NCBI GenBank assembly: GCA_031178805.1
Contig: JAPSIJ010000010.1
Span: 1-19,610 of the forward strand
Source of the DNA: Cellulomonas sp.
GTDB lineage: Bacteria; Actinomycetota; Actinomycetes; Actinomycetales; Cellulomonadaceae
Length of the DNA stretch: 19,610 nt
Direction: 5' to 3'
The translations under genes and the position numbers were made by a program. Every line of letters starts with the position of its first letter. Positions within the stretch are counted from its first letter, which is position 1. The notes beneath the pieces were generated by a model. It was not told the DNA's origin. It did no database searches and worked only from the letters and a program-made list of their open reading frames with translations. Positions 7,512 through 14,935 of the stretch are shown piece by piece.

Positions 7512-8822
7512 TCAGCGGCCGTTGAGCATCGGCGTGATCCGCTCGTCGTACTGCGCGGCGAGCTCGGTCACGTCACCGCCCTCGGCGATCGCCTGGAACA
7601 GCTCCTCGTAGACGAACGCCGCCTCGACGGCGGCCCAGCCCGGCGCCGCCGGGGTGAGCTTGGACGCCGCCGCGGTCTCGATCATCGTGGTGGCGAACTC
7701 GTCCTCGCCGAGGGCGTCGACGTACTGCGAGTTCCCCGGGCCGAGGCCGTTCTCGCCCAGCATCTGCTGGTACTCGGGCGAGAAGATGATCCGCAGCAGG
7801 TTCTCGGACAGCTCCGGGTGCTCCGACGTCGCCGAGATCGCGATGTTCGAGCCGCCGGCGAACACCGGCGCGAGGCCGCCGTCCGCGCCCGGCAGGGCGA
7901 AGATGCCGAACTTCTCGGTGTCCGCCATGCCGTCGCGGACCTCCTCGCCCTCGTCGTTCGTGGTGAGGTCGCCGATCGACCAGCGCGCCCAGCCCGGCGC
8001 CATGATGGTCGCCGCCGCCGGGGCCGCGCCGTCCGCGCCGTCGTTGAGGAAGTCCCAGTACGCGACGTCGCGCTCGGTGGCCGGCACGTTCGACGCGCCC
8101 TGGTAGACGGCCTGCCACTGCTCCAGGCCCTCGATGGTCTTCGGGTCGGACAGCGTCGAGGTCCACTCGCCGCCGGACTCCGTGGCCAGCTCGCCGCCGT
8201 TGGCGAACACCCAGGAGATGCCGTTGCGCCAGTCCTGGCCGCCGATCGCGAACCCGGACTGGCCGTCGGTCCGCAGCGCGGTGACGGCGTCGGCGAACTC
8301 GGCGAGCGTCGTCGGCGGCTCCATGCCCGCCGCCGACCAGAGGTCCTTGCGGTAGAACATGTAGCGCGAGCCGAAGTAGTACGGCAGCGCGAAGTTCTTG
8401 CCCTCGGCCTTGCCGACCTCGACGAACGACGGCAGCAGGTCGTCGCCGCCGAGCTCCTCGTACAGCGGGGTGAGGTCGCGGAACGCGCCGATCGTGGTGA
8501 ACGTCGGCGACTGGGTGTTGCCGATCTCCACGACGTCGGGGGTGTTCGCCGCGTCCGGCAGGGCGGTGGTCAGCTTGGTGACCACGTCGGCCCAGTCCTG
8601 CTCCTCGATGACCAGGGTCGAGCCGGGGTTCTCCTCCTCGAACGTCGTCGTGAGGTACTCCCGCAGCTCGTCGGGGGTGTCGGCGCCGTTGAGCCACAGG
8701 GTGATCTCCGCGGCCTCCGCGGTCTCCTCCCCGCCGGTCGCGGACCCGTCGTCGCCCGACGAGCAGGCGGTCAGCACGAGCGCCGCCGCCACACCGACGG
8801 CTGCCATCCGTACGATCTTCAC
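7512..8822 (-). CDS. Sugar ABC transporter substrate-binding lipoprotein
   Basis: Extracellular sugar-binding protein anchored to the membrane, 436 residues. The signal sequence MKIVRMAAVGVAAALVLTAC carries a lipobox L-T-A-C with lipidated Cys20. The mature part begins with a Ser/Gly/Glu linker and then the cluster B/family 1 binding-protein pattern: ITLWLNG, FEEENPGSTL, PDVVEIGN, GAFRDLTPL, ALPYYFGSRYMFYRKDLW and FAGGSNIAIS. These resemble the DasA/NgcE group of amino-sugar and chitobiose binding proteins as I remember them, which fits the nagB neighbour. I chose GTG 8822 because GGGAGGAA lies eight bases upstream and the lipobox distance is right; the open frame continues to 9119 but overlaps the repressor gene. 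The ligand is inference. Confidence 0.93.
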   Translation of the reverse strand: MKIVRMAAVGVAAALVLTACSSGDDGSATGGEETAEAAEITLWLNGADTPDELREYLTTTFEEENPGSTLVIEEQDWADVVTKLTTALPDAANTPDVVEIGNTQSPTFTTIGAFRDLTPLYEELGGDDLLPSFVEVGKAEGKNFALPYYFGSRYMFYRKDLWSAAGMEPPTTLAEFADAVTALRTDGQSGFAIGGQDWRNGISWVFANGGELATESGGEWTSTLSDPKTIEGLEQWQAVYQGASNVPATERDVAYWDFLNDGADGAAPAAATIMAPGWARWSIGDLTTNDEGEEVRDGMADTEKFGIFALPGADGGLAPVFAGGSNIAISATSEHPELSENLLRIIFSPEYQQMLGENGLGPGNSQYVDALGEDEFATTMIETAAASKLTPAAPGWAAVEAAFVYEELFQAIAEGGDVTELAAQYDERITPMLNGR

Positions 8823-8876
8823 GTTGGTGTTCCTCCCTGATGCGAGGCGAGGCCGGACGGCGTCGCCGGGGGTGGT

Positions 8877-8888
8877 AGTGCCGGCACT
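8877..8888. promoter_or_regulatory. 12-bp perfect palindrome ahead of the binding-protein gene
   Basis: AGTGCCGGCACT reads the same on both strands and sits 55 bases upstream of the binding-protein start, in the only space where a separate promoter for that gene could lie. No convincing -35/-10 pair is visible around it. It may be an operator; a chance palindrome in GC-rich DNA is the alternative. Confidence 0.3.
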
Positions 8889-8897
8889 GCAGGCGGT

Positions 8898-8928
8898 CGG
8901 CTCGGGGTCGTCACGTGACCCCGAGCCG
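8898..8928 (-). terminator. Stem-loop overlapping the end of the ROK repressor gene
   Basis: A 12-bp perfect inverted repeat (8898-8909 with 8917-8928) and a seven-base loop that includes the repressor stop codon (8911-8913). It is GC-rich without a T-run. It probably terminates or attenuates transcription between the repressor and the transporter genes. Confidence 0.6.
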
Positions 8929-10101
8929 GCCGGACAGCACGAGGGCCGCGGCGCCGGACAGCGCCCCGTCCTCGTCCAACGAGCCCATCCGCAGCACCAG
9001 GTCCTGCCCCAGCAGGGGCATGGTCCGCGCGCGGACGGTGGCGAGCGCCGCCTCCGCGAGCGGCCCGTCCAGCAGCTCCGGCGGGCCGGAGAGCAGGACC
9101 TCGGCGAGGTTGAGCGCACTGACGACGGGTGCCAGGGCCAGGCCCAGCTTCCGTCCGACCGACGCGAGCACCGCGCCGGACTCCTCGGGGCCGCGGCCGG
9201 CGGTGGCGCGGCGCAGCGCGGGCAGGGAGAGCAGCGTCTCCAGGCAGCCGGCGCGCCCGCACGCGCACGGCCGGGGCTCGGGGTCGCCGGCGCGCACGTC
9301 GCGGTCGTCGACCACGGTGACGTGCCCGATCTCGCCGGCGGCGTGCGCCCGGCCGCGCACCAGCGCGCCGTCCAGCACGATCCCCGCGCCGACGCCCTGG
9401 CCGACGGTGACGACCATCAGCCCGCTGCCGGTGGCGCCGCCGTAGGTGTACTCCCCCAGCGCGTGGGTGTTCGCGTCGTTCGCGACCTGCACCGGCACGC
9501 CCAGCGCCTCGGTCAGCCGGGCGGCGAGCGGCAGGTCGTACCAGCCGCGGTTCGGCGCGGCGATCACCACGCCCGCGGAGTCGATCACGCCGGGCGAGCC
9601 GATGCCGACGCCCACCACCGGGCGCGCGTCCGCCGCCGCCAGCAGCTCGCGGCACAGGTCCTCCAGCACCGTGACCGCCGCGTCCCCGGTCCGCCCGTCC
9701 AGCGAGGCCGAGCGCCGCGCGACCACGGCGCCGGTCAGCGTCATGACCGCGCCGCGCAGGCTGGCGTCGTCCGCGAGGTCGACGGCCACCACGTGGAAGT
9801 CCTCGGTGCGCATCCCGACGAGCGTCGCCGGCTTGCCGACCCGCCCCTCGGGCCGCACGCCGAGCTCCTCCACCAGCCCCTCGGACATCAGCACGGAGAC
9901 CAGGTCCGACACCGTGACCCGGGTCAGCCCGGTGCTGCGCGCGAGGTCGGCGCGGGACGACGGGCCCTGGTGGAACAGGTGCTGCAGCACCATCGCGCGG
10001 TTGTGCGCCCGGGCGTGCTCCGGGAGCACCTTGGCCGTGGGGCGGAGAGTCCGTCCCACGCCTCGCAGCGAGGGGCCGGCGGACCGCGTCGTCGCGCTCA
10101 T
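8911..10101 (-). CDS. ROK family transcriptional repressor (NagC/Mlc/XylR type)
   Basis: DNA-binding sugar-responsive repressor, 396 residues. The N-terminal winged helix covers about 35-85 (SSRADLARSTGLTRVTVSDLVSVLMSEGLV). It is followed by a ROK sugar-binding domain: GIGSPGVID, NDANTHALGEY, GEIGH and the zinc cysteines in CACGRAGCLE. The phosphate loop DxGGT of ROK kinases is replaced (VDLADDAS), so it should bind sugar without phosphorylating it. The ATG at 10101 (MSATTRS) is directly downstream of an AT-rich promoter and operator; the open frame continues upstream, but only across that regulatory DNA. It likely represses itself and the transporter-kinase-nagB genes until the imported sugar binds. 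Confidence 0.9.
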   Translation of the reverse strand: MSATTRSAGPSLRGVGRTLRPTAKVLPEHARAHNRAMVLQHLFHQGPSSRADLARSTGLTRVTVSDLVSVLMSEGLVEELGVRPEGRVGKPATLVGMRTEDFHVVAVDLADDASLRGAVMTLTGAVVARRSASLDGRTGDAAVTVLEDLCRELLAAADARPVVGVGIGSPGVIDSAGVVIAAPNRGWYDLPLAARLTEALGVPVQVANDANTHALGEYTYGGATGSGLMVVTVGQGVGAGIVLDGALVRGRAHAAGEIGHVTVVDDRDVRAGDPEPRPCACGRAGCLETLLSLPALRRATAGRGPEESGAVLASVGRKLGLALAPVVSALNLAEVLLSGPPELLDGPLAEAALATVRARTMPLLGQDLVLRMGSLDEDGALSGAAALVLSGRLGVT

Positions 10102-10106
10102 GTTTG

Positions 10107-10127
10107 TTAGTAGACCTTCCTTACTAA
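10107..10127. promoter_or_regulatory. Probable ROK repressor operator
   Basis: The sequence TTAGTA-N9-TACTAA is a perfect 6+6 inverted repeat in a locally AT-rich island, six bases before the repressor start codon. Its form is like operators of actinobacterial and Gram-positive ROK regulators (TTAGTAAG-type half sites). It overlaps the predicted -10 box, which fits autorepression. Confidence 0.7.
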
Positions 10128-10137
10128 TGACGGTCAA
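10109..10137 (-). promoter_or_regulatory. Predicted sigma-70-type promoter of the ROK repressor / sugar operon
   Basis: On the minus strand TTGACC (10132-10137) is separated by 17 bases from TCTACT (10109-10114), giving 5/6 and 4/6 matches to TTGACA and TATAAT. Transcription would start at about 10102, so the mRNA may be leaderless or nearly so. The AAGGAAGG further upstream would then be part of the operator spacer and not a ribosome site. Confidence 0.55.
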
Positions 10138-10231
10138 GACGTTCGTGTGACCGTGACCACATCGTGATCGGGCGTTCACGCGTCCGTCATCGACGGCGCC
10201 GGCATGGAATGCCCGCGGCGCCGCCGGTGCT

Positions 10232-11287
10232 GTGACCGGCATGGAGCTCGGTCTGTACACCTTCGGCGACGTCCACCCCGACCCGGTCACCGGGGCGCGC
10301 ATCTCCCCCGCGCAGCGGCTGCGGGAGGTGCTGGAGCGGGTGCGGCTCGCGGAGCAGGTCGGGCTGGACCACGTCGGCATCGGCGAGCACCACCGCCCCG
10401 ACTACGCCATCTCCTCCCCCGCCACGGTGATCGCCGCCGCGCTGGCGCAGACCGAGCGGATCAGCGTCGGCAGCGCCGTGACGGTGCTGTCCACGGAGGA
10501 CCCGGTGCGGCTGTACCAGCAGTTCGCGACGATGGACCTGCTGTCCGGCGGGCGGGTGGAGCTGCTGGCCGGGCGCGGCTCGTTCATCGAGTCGTACCCG
10601 CTGTTCGGCGCCTCGCTCGACGACTACGACGCGCTGTTCGACGAGAAGATCCGGCTGCTGCTGCGCATCGACCGGGGCAACCCGGTGACCTGGTCGGGCC
10701 GGTTCCGCGCCCCGCTGCACGCCGCCGAGGTGCTGCCGCGGCCGCTGGACAAGCCCGGCCTGGGCGAGCACCTGCGGATCGCCGTGGCCACCGGCGGCAA
10801 CCCGGCCTCCTCCGAGCGCGCCGGCCGGCTCGGGCTGCCGGTCTCCTACGCGATCATCGGCGGGCGGCCGGCGGACTTCGCCGGGCTGGTCCGGCTGTAC
10901 CGGCGCGCGCACGAGGAGGCCGGCCACGACCCCGCGACCCGGCGGGTCGAGGTGGCGGGCATGGGGTTCGTCGCCGACGACGGCCGCGCGGCGCGCGAGT
11001 TCTTCTTCCCGTACTGGCTGGACTCGATGCGCCGGATCGCCGCCGAGCGGGGCTTCGCGATCCCGAACCGGATCGCCTTCGAGAGCCAGGCGGCGAAGGG
11101 CGGGGCCTACTTCGTCGGCGGCCCCGAGGAGGTCGCCGAGCGGATCGTCGCGCTGCACGGCGTGCTCGGCCACGACCGGCAGATCTTCCAGATGGACCTG
11201 AGCGGCGTCCCGCAGGCGGAGAGCCTGCGCGCGATCGAGCTGCTGGGTACCCGGGTCGCGCCGCTGGTGCGGAAGGCGCTCGGCTGA
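10232..11287 (+). CDS. LLM class flavin-dependent oxidoreductase
   Basis: A 351-residue luciferase-like monooxygenase-fold protein (348 if the ATG at 10241 is used), expected to use reduced FMN or F420. Visible features are MELGLYTFGDV at the start, VGIGEHHRPDYAISSPATVIAAALAQTERISVGSAVTVL, the DLLSGGRVELLAGRGSF loop, and IAVATGGNPASSERAGRLGLPVSYAIIGG. These match the group of LLM proteins with a Tyr-rich N-terminus and a glycine-rich cofactor loop. No substrate can be named. It is divergent from the ROK repressor. There is no good Shine-Dalgarno before either start; the leader holds an imperfect hairpin (10195-10222). The gene is convergent with the pfkB-type kinase. Confidence 0.88.
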   Translation: MTGMELGLYTFGDVHPDPVTGARISPAQRLREVLERVRLAEQVGLDHVGIGEHHRPDYAISSPATVIAAALAQTERISVGSAVTVLSTEDPVRLYQQFATMDLLSGGRVELLAGRGSFIESYPLFGASLDDYDALFDEKIRLLLRIDRGNPVTWSGRFRAPLHAAEVLPRPLDKPGLGEHLRIAVATGGNPASSERAGRLGLPVSYAIIGGRPADFAGLVRLYRRAHEEAGHDPATRRVEVAGMGFVADDGRAAREFFFPYWLDSMRRIAAERGFAIPNRIAFESQAAKGGAYFVGGPEEVAERIVALHGVLGHDRQIFQMDLSGVPQAESLRAIELLGTRVAPLVRKALG

Positions 11288-11323
11288 CCCCGCGGCCGCG
11301 CGCCCGCCGAGACAGGGGTCAGC
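11283..11323. terminator. Inverted repeat spanning two convergent stop codons
   Basis: GCTGACCCC (11283-11291) and GGGGTCAGC (11315-11323) are 9-bp perfect inverted repeats with a 23-base GC-rich spacer. Each arm contains the TGA stop codon of one of the two convergent genes. It may serve as a bidirectional terminator; no T-run is present. Confidence 0.45.
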
Positions 11324-12263
11324 GCGCCGCGACCCAGCCCAGCGCGCCCGGGTACCGGACCGACGCCGTCGCGCGGCGGGTGCCCTCCCGCAGGGCGTCC
11401 GCGAGCGCCGCACCCCGGGCCAGCTCCGCGGCGAACGCGCCGTGCAGGACGTCGCCCGCGCCGAGGGTGTCCACCACCTCGCCCGGCGGGACGGCGGCGA
11501 CCGGGATCTCGGTGACCTCGCCGCCGGCGAGCAGCCGCAGCGGGCCGCCGCCGGCCGAGCGGGCGACGGAGGTCACCGGCCAGCGCGCCGCCACCGCGGC
11601 GAGCACGTCGCCCGCCGCGGCGTCGGGGAGCCGGAAGTCCGCGGACAGCACCGCGTGGTCGACGTGCGCGAGCAGGTCGCCGAGCCCGGGCTTCCAGGAC
11701 CCGCCGTCCAGCGCGACCGGGAGGCCCCGCTCCCGCGCGGCGGCCGCGACCGGCACGGCCGCGCCGAGGTGGTGCCCGTCGACCAGCACGGCCGTCGCGC
11801 CGTCGAGCACCCCGCCGTCCCGGCTCCCGCCGTGCCCGCTCCCGCCCGGCCCGCTCGCGCCCGGCCCGCTCCCGCCCAGCACGCCGCGCGCCGCCGCGGC
11901 CAGGTCCGGCGTCCCGGTGCCGTTCACCGACACCACCGCCCGCTCCCCCGTCGCGCGGGTGACCAGCACCGTCGACACGGGCGGCGTCGCGGCGGTGCCG
12001 GCGGCGAGGTCGACCACCTCGACGCCCGCCGCGCGCAGCCCGGCGCGCACCAGGTCGGCGACCGGCCCGGTGCCGACCGCGGTCACCAGCCGGGCCGGCA
12101 CGCCGAGCGCCACGGCCGTCGCGGCGGCGTTCGCGGCCGGCCCGCCGAACCGCACGTCGAGGCCGTCGGCGACCACCTTCTGGTCCGGTCCGGGCAGCGC
12201 GTCGACCGTCTGGGCGACGTCGAGCGTGACCAGGCCGCAGCACACGAGCACCGGGGAGTCCAC
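11319..12263 (-). CDS. PfkB family carbohydrate kinase
   Basis: A 314-residue ribokinase-fold sugar kinase. The N-terminal sugar-binding signature RFGGPAANAA is at 38-47, and the C-terminal catalytic signature DTLGAGDVLHGAFA at 265-278 includes the base Asp271 and anion hole GAGD. The phosphoryl acceptor is not evident; family members use ribose, fructose, ketodeoxygluconate or nucleosides. An unusual Gly/Ser/Pro insert lies at about 129-151, encoded by a 15-bp tandem repeat. GTG 12263 has AGGA seven bases upstream. The stop is 31 bases from the convergent oxidoreductase stop. Nothing nearby fixes the substrate. Confidence 0.9.
   Translation of the reverse strand: MDSPVLVCCGLVTLDVAQTVDALPGPDQKVVADGLDVRFGGPAANAAATAVALGVPARLVTAVGTGPVADLVRAGLRAAGVEVVDLAAGTAATPPVSTVLVTRATGERAVVSVNGTGTPDLAAAARGVLGGSGPGASGPGGSGHGGSRDGGVLDGATAVLVDGHHLGAAVPVAAAARERGLPVALDGGSWKPGLGDLLAHVDHAVLSADFRLPDAAAGDVLAAVAARWPVTSVARSAGGGPLRLLAGGEVTEIPVAAVPPGEVVDTLGAGDVLHGAFAAELARGAALADALREGTRRATASVRYPGALGWVAAR
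11835..11879. repeat. 3 x 15-bp tandem repeat inside the pfkB-type gene
   Basis: Three consecutive 15-bp units (11835-11849, 11850-11864, 11865-11879) differ at one base each from the consensus or not at all. The unit is in frame and encodes the five-residue pattern P-G-G/A-S-G on the minus strand, forming a flexible linker in the kinase. Copy number could vary between strains without breaking the frame. Confidence 0.85.
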
Positions 12264-12358
12264 GACGCCATCCTGCCGGTACCGACGTCCTGCTCGCGGC
12301 GGGGCCGGAGGTGGATACGGTGGGCCGGAGAAGTTCTGCGACTTGCGAGAGGACCACC

Positions 12359-14038
12359 GTGAGCACTCCCGTCGACGCCACCACCACCGGCGCCTGGACC
12401 GCCCTGACCGCGCACCGTGACGCGCTGACCCCGGACCTGCGGGGCTGGTTCGACGCCGACCCCGAGCGGGCGACGCGGCTCACCCGGCAGGTGGCGGACC
12501 TCACCGTCGACCTGTCGAAGAACCTGGTCACCGACGAGACGCTGGAGCTGCTCACCCGGCTCGCGGACGAGGTCGACCTCCCGGGCCGGCTGGCCGCGAT
12601 GTTCGCCGGCGAGCACATCAACGTCACCGAGGACCGCGCCGTGCTGCACACCGCGCTGCGCCGCCCGGCCGACGCCGAGCCGCCGCTGGTGGTGGACGGC
12701 CAGGACGTGGACGCCGACGTGCAGGAGGTGCTCGCGAAGATCGGCGAGTTCGCGGAGAAGGTGCGCTCGGGCGAGTGGACCGGCGTCACCGGCGAGCGGG
12801 TCGCGACGGTCGTGAACATCGGCATCGGTGGCTCGGACCTCGGCCCGGTGATGGCGTACGAGGCGCTCAAGCCGTACGTGCAGGAGGGCCTCGAGGTCCG
12901 GTTCGTGTCGAACATCGACCCGACCGACATCGCCGAGAAGACCAAGGACCTGGACCCGGCGACGACGCTGTTCATCGTCGCGTCCAAGACGTTCGGCACG
13001 CTGGAGACGCTGACCAACGCGCGGCTCGCCCGCGACTGGCTGTGGCGCGGCCTGGTCGCCGCCGGCGCGATCGAGGACACCGAGGAGGCCCGCACCGGCG
13101 CGGTCGCCAAGCACTTCGTCGCGGTGTCCACGGCGCTGGACAAGGTCGCGGCGTTCGGCATCGACCCGGAGAACGCGTTCGGGTTCTGGGACTGGGTCGG
13201 CGGCCGCTACTCGGTCGACTCGGCGATCGGCACCTCGCTCGCGATCGCGATCGGCCCCGACGCCTTCGGCGAGTTCCTCGAGGGCTTCCACGCCGTGGAC
13301 GAGCACGTCCGCACCACCCCGTTCGCCGAGAACGTGCCGGTGCTGATGGGCCTGCTGAACGTCTGGTACGTCAACTTCATGGACGCGCACACGCACGCCG
13401 TCCTGCCGTACGCGCAGTACCTGCACCGGTTCCCGGCGTACCTGCAGCAGCTGACCATGGAGTCGAACGGCAAGTCGGTGCGCTGGGACGGCTCCCCCGT
13501 CACCACGCAGACCGGCGAGGTGTTCTGGGGCGAGCCCGGCACCAACGGCCAGCACGCGTTCTACCAGCTGATCCACCAGGGCACCCGCCTGATCCCGGCG
13601 GACTTCATCGCGGTCGCCAACCCGGCTCACCCGCTGCAGGACGGCGACACCGACGTGCACGCGCTGTTCCTGGCGAACTACTTCGCGCAGACCAAGGCGC
13701 TGGCGTTCGGCAAGACCGCCGACGAGGTCCGCGCGGAGGGCACCGACGAGGCGATCGTCCCGGCGCGGGTGTTCAGCGGCAACCGGCCGACCACGTCGAT
13801 CCTCGCGCCGGCGCTCACCCCGTCGGTGCTCGGCCAGCTGATCGCGCTGTACGAGCACATCACCTTCGTCGAGGGCGTCGTCTGGGGCATCGACTCGTTC
13901 GACCAGTGGGGCGTCGAGCTCGGGAAGAAGCTCGCCATGGAGATCGCGCCCGCGGTCGAGGGCGACACCGACGCGCTCGCCGGGCAGGACCCGTCGACCC
14001 GCGCGCTGATCGCGCGGTACCTCGAGCTGCGCGGCTGA
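12359..14038 (+). CDS. pgi: Glucose-6-phosphate isomerase
   Basis: Interconverts glucose-6-phosphate and fructose-6-phosphate in glycolysis and gluconeogenesis. The protein has 559 residues, close to the E. coli-type length. NIGIGGSDLGP is at 153-163, SKTFGTLET at 209-217, PGI signature DWVGGRYSVDSAIG at 278-291, and ESNGK at 368-372 with catalytic Glu368. His399 is in NGQHAFYQL and Lys523 in DQWGVELGKK. The GTG at 12359 has GAGAGGA five bases upstream and is preferred over an upstream ATG at 12311. A possible -10 (TACGGT, 12315-12320) is seen but no clear -35. It is followed by a strong terminator hairpin. NagB above makes the same product, fructose-6-phosphate, but the genes are not in one operon. 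Confidence 0.97.
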   Translation: MSTPVDATTTGAWTALTAHRDALTPDLRGWFDADPERATRLTRQVADLTVDLSKNLVTDETLELLTRLADEVDLPGRLAAMFAGEHINVTEDRAVLHTALRRPADAEPPLVVDGQDVDADVQEVLAKIGEFAEKVRSGEWTGVTGERVATVVNIGIGGSDLGPVMAYEALKPYVQEGLEVRFVSNIDPTDIAEKTKDLDPATTLFIVASKTFGTLETLTNARLARDWLWRGLVAAGAIEDTEEARTGAVAKHFVAVSTALDKVAAFGIDPENAFGFWDWVGGRYSVDSAIGTSLAIAIGPDAFGEFLEGFHAVDEHVRTTPFAENVPVLMGLLNVWYVNFMDAHTHAVLPYAQYLHRFPAYLQQLTMESNGKSVRWDGSPVTTQTGEVFWGEPGTNGQHAFYQLIHQGTRLIPADFIAVANPAHPLQDGDTDVHALFLANYFAQTKALAFGKTADEVRAEGTDEAIVPARVFSGNRPTTSILAPALTPSVLGQLIALYEHITFVEGVVWGIDSFDQWGVELGKKLAMEIAPAVEGDTDALAGQDPSTRALIARYLELRG

Positions 14039-14054
14039 GCGACCCATCGCACGA

Positions 14055-14090
14055 CAGGGCCCGCGCGACCGGACGGTCGCGCGGGCCCTG
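14055..14090. terminator. Bidirectional terminator hairpin between pgi and rsmE
   Basis: A 16-bp perfect inverted repeat (14055-14070 with 14075-14090) closed by the tetraloop GGAC, 17 bases after the pgi stop. rsmE converges from the other side and ends at 14138. No T-run, as is common for actinobacterial terminators. Confidence 0.85.
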
Positions 14091-14137
14091 GTGCGTCCGG
14101 ACCGCGGGGCCCCGTGGGCGCTGCTCGCCGCGAGCGG

Positions 14138-14935
14138 TCAGGCCCAGCGGCCGAGGCGCTGCGCGAGCAGCGCCAGCGCGACGGGGCCGGCGGTCGACGT
14201 GCGCAGCACGTGCGGGCCGAGCCGCACGGTGACCCCGCCGGCCTCGACCAGCGCGTCCACCTCCCGCGCGGAGATCCCGCCCTCGGGCCCGACGACCACG
14301 AGGACGTCGACCGGGGCCGCACCGTCCGGGCGGTCCGGGCCGTCCGGGCCCGGTGCGGGCAGCGGCGCCTCGGCGAGCGAGGCGGTGGCCTCCTCGTGCA
14401 GCACGAGCACCGCGCCGCCGGCCTCGACCACCGCGCGGGCGCGCCGGGCGAGCGCCGCGGAGTCCACGGCGAGGTCCACCTCGGGCACGAACGCCCGCCG
14501 CGCCTGCTTGGCGGCGGTCCGGACGGTGGCGAGCCAGCGGGCGCGGCTCTTGGCGGCGCGGTCGCCGCGCCACACGACGATCGACCGCTCGGCCTGCCAC
14601 GGCAGCACGGCGTCGGCGCCGACCTCGGTCGCGGCCTCGATCGCGAGCTCGTCGCGGTCGCCCTTCGCCAGCGCCTGCACCAGCACCAGGCGCGGCGCGG
14701 GCGCGGGCTCGACCACGACCTCGCGCACCCGCAGGTGCACGCCGTCGGGCGCCACGGCCTCGACCTCGGTGATCGCGCGGGTGCCGGCGCAGTCCACCAC
14801 GTCGACCCGCTCGCCGGCCGCCTTGCGCTGCACGACCCCCGCGTGCCGCCCCTCGGCGCCGTCCAGCAGGTAGGCGTCCCCCGCGGACAGCCCCGCGAGC
14901 GTGCCGGGCTCCGCGAGGAAGACCGGCGCCGTCAC
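14138..14935 (-). CDS. rsmE: 16S rRNA (uracil-1498-N3)-methyltransferase
   Basis: SPOUT-fold methyltransferase that methylates U1498 of 16S rRNA using S-adenosylmethionine. The protein has 265 residues. The N-terminal PUA-like part (VFLAEP, HAGVVQRKAAGERVDVVD) is followed by LVQALAKGDRDELAIEAATEVG, the knot motifs VVGPEGGISAREVD at 214-227 and LGPHVLRTSTAGPVALALL at 239-257. A Pro/Asp-rich insert at about 192-207 is encoded in part by a 9-bp tandem repeat. GTG 14935 overlaps the dnaJ stop by four bases (GTGA). It is the last gene of the heat-shock operon. Confidence 0.93.
   Translation of the reverse strand: MTAPVFLAEPGTLAGLSAGDAYLLDGAEGRHAGVVQRKAAGERVDVVDCAGTRAITEVEAVAPDGVHLRVREVVVEPAPAPRLVLVQALAKGDRDELAIEAATEVGADAVLPWQAERSIVVWRGDRAAKSRARWLATVRTAAKQARRAFVPEVDLAVDSAALARRARAVVEAGGAVLVLHEEATASLAEAPLPAPGPDGPDRPDGAAPVDVLVVVGPEGGISAREVDALVEAGGVTVRLGPHVLRTSTAGPVALALLAQRLGRWA
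14323..14349. repeat. 3 x 9-bp tandem repeat inside rsmE
   Basis: Three 9-bp units (CGTCCGGGC, GGTCCGGGC, CGTCCGGGC) lie head to tail in frame. On the minus strand they encode a Gly-Pro-Asp-rich stretch between the N-terminal region and the SPOUT knot. Confidence 0.75.

Noticed and set aside
8823..9119. N-terminal extension of the binding protein to 9119
   Set aside because: It overlaps the repressor gene and would bury the signal peptide; GTG 8822 has a good ribosome site and the proper lipobox distance.
12083..14047. Minus-strand open frame of 654 codons across pgi
   Set aside because: It mirrors the pgi codons on the other strand, has no recognisable domain and crosses into the pfkB-type gene in another frame.
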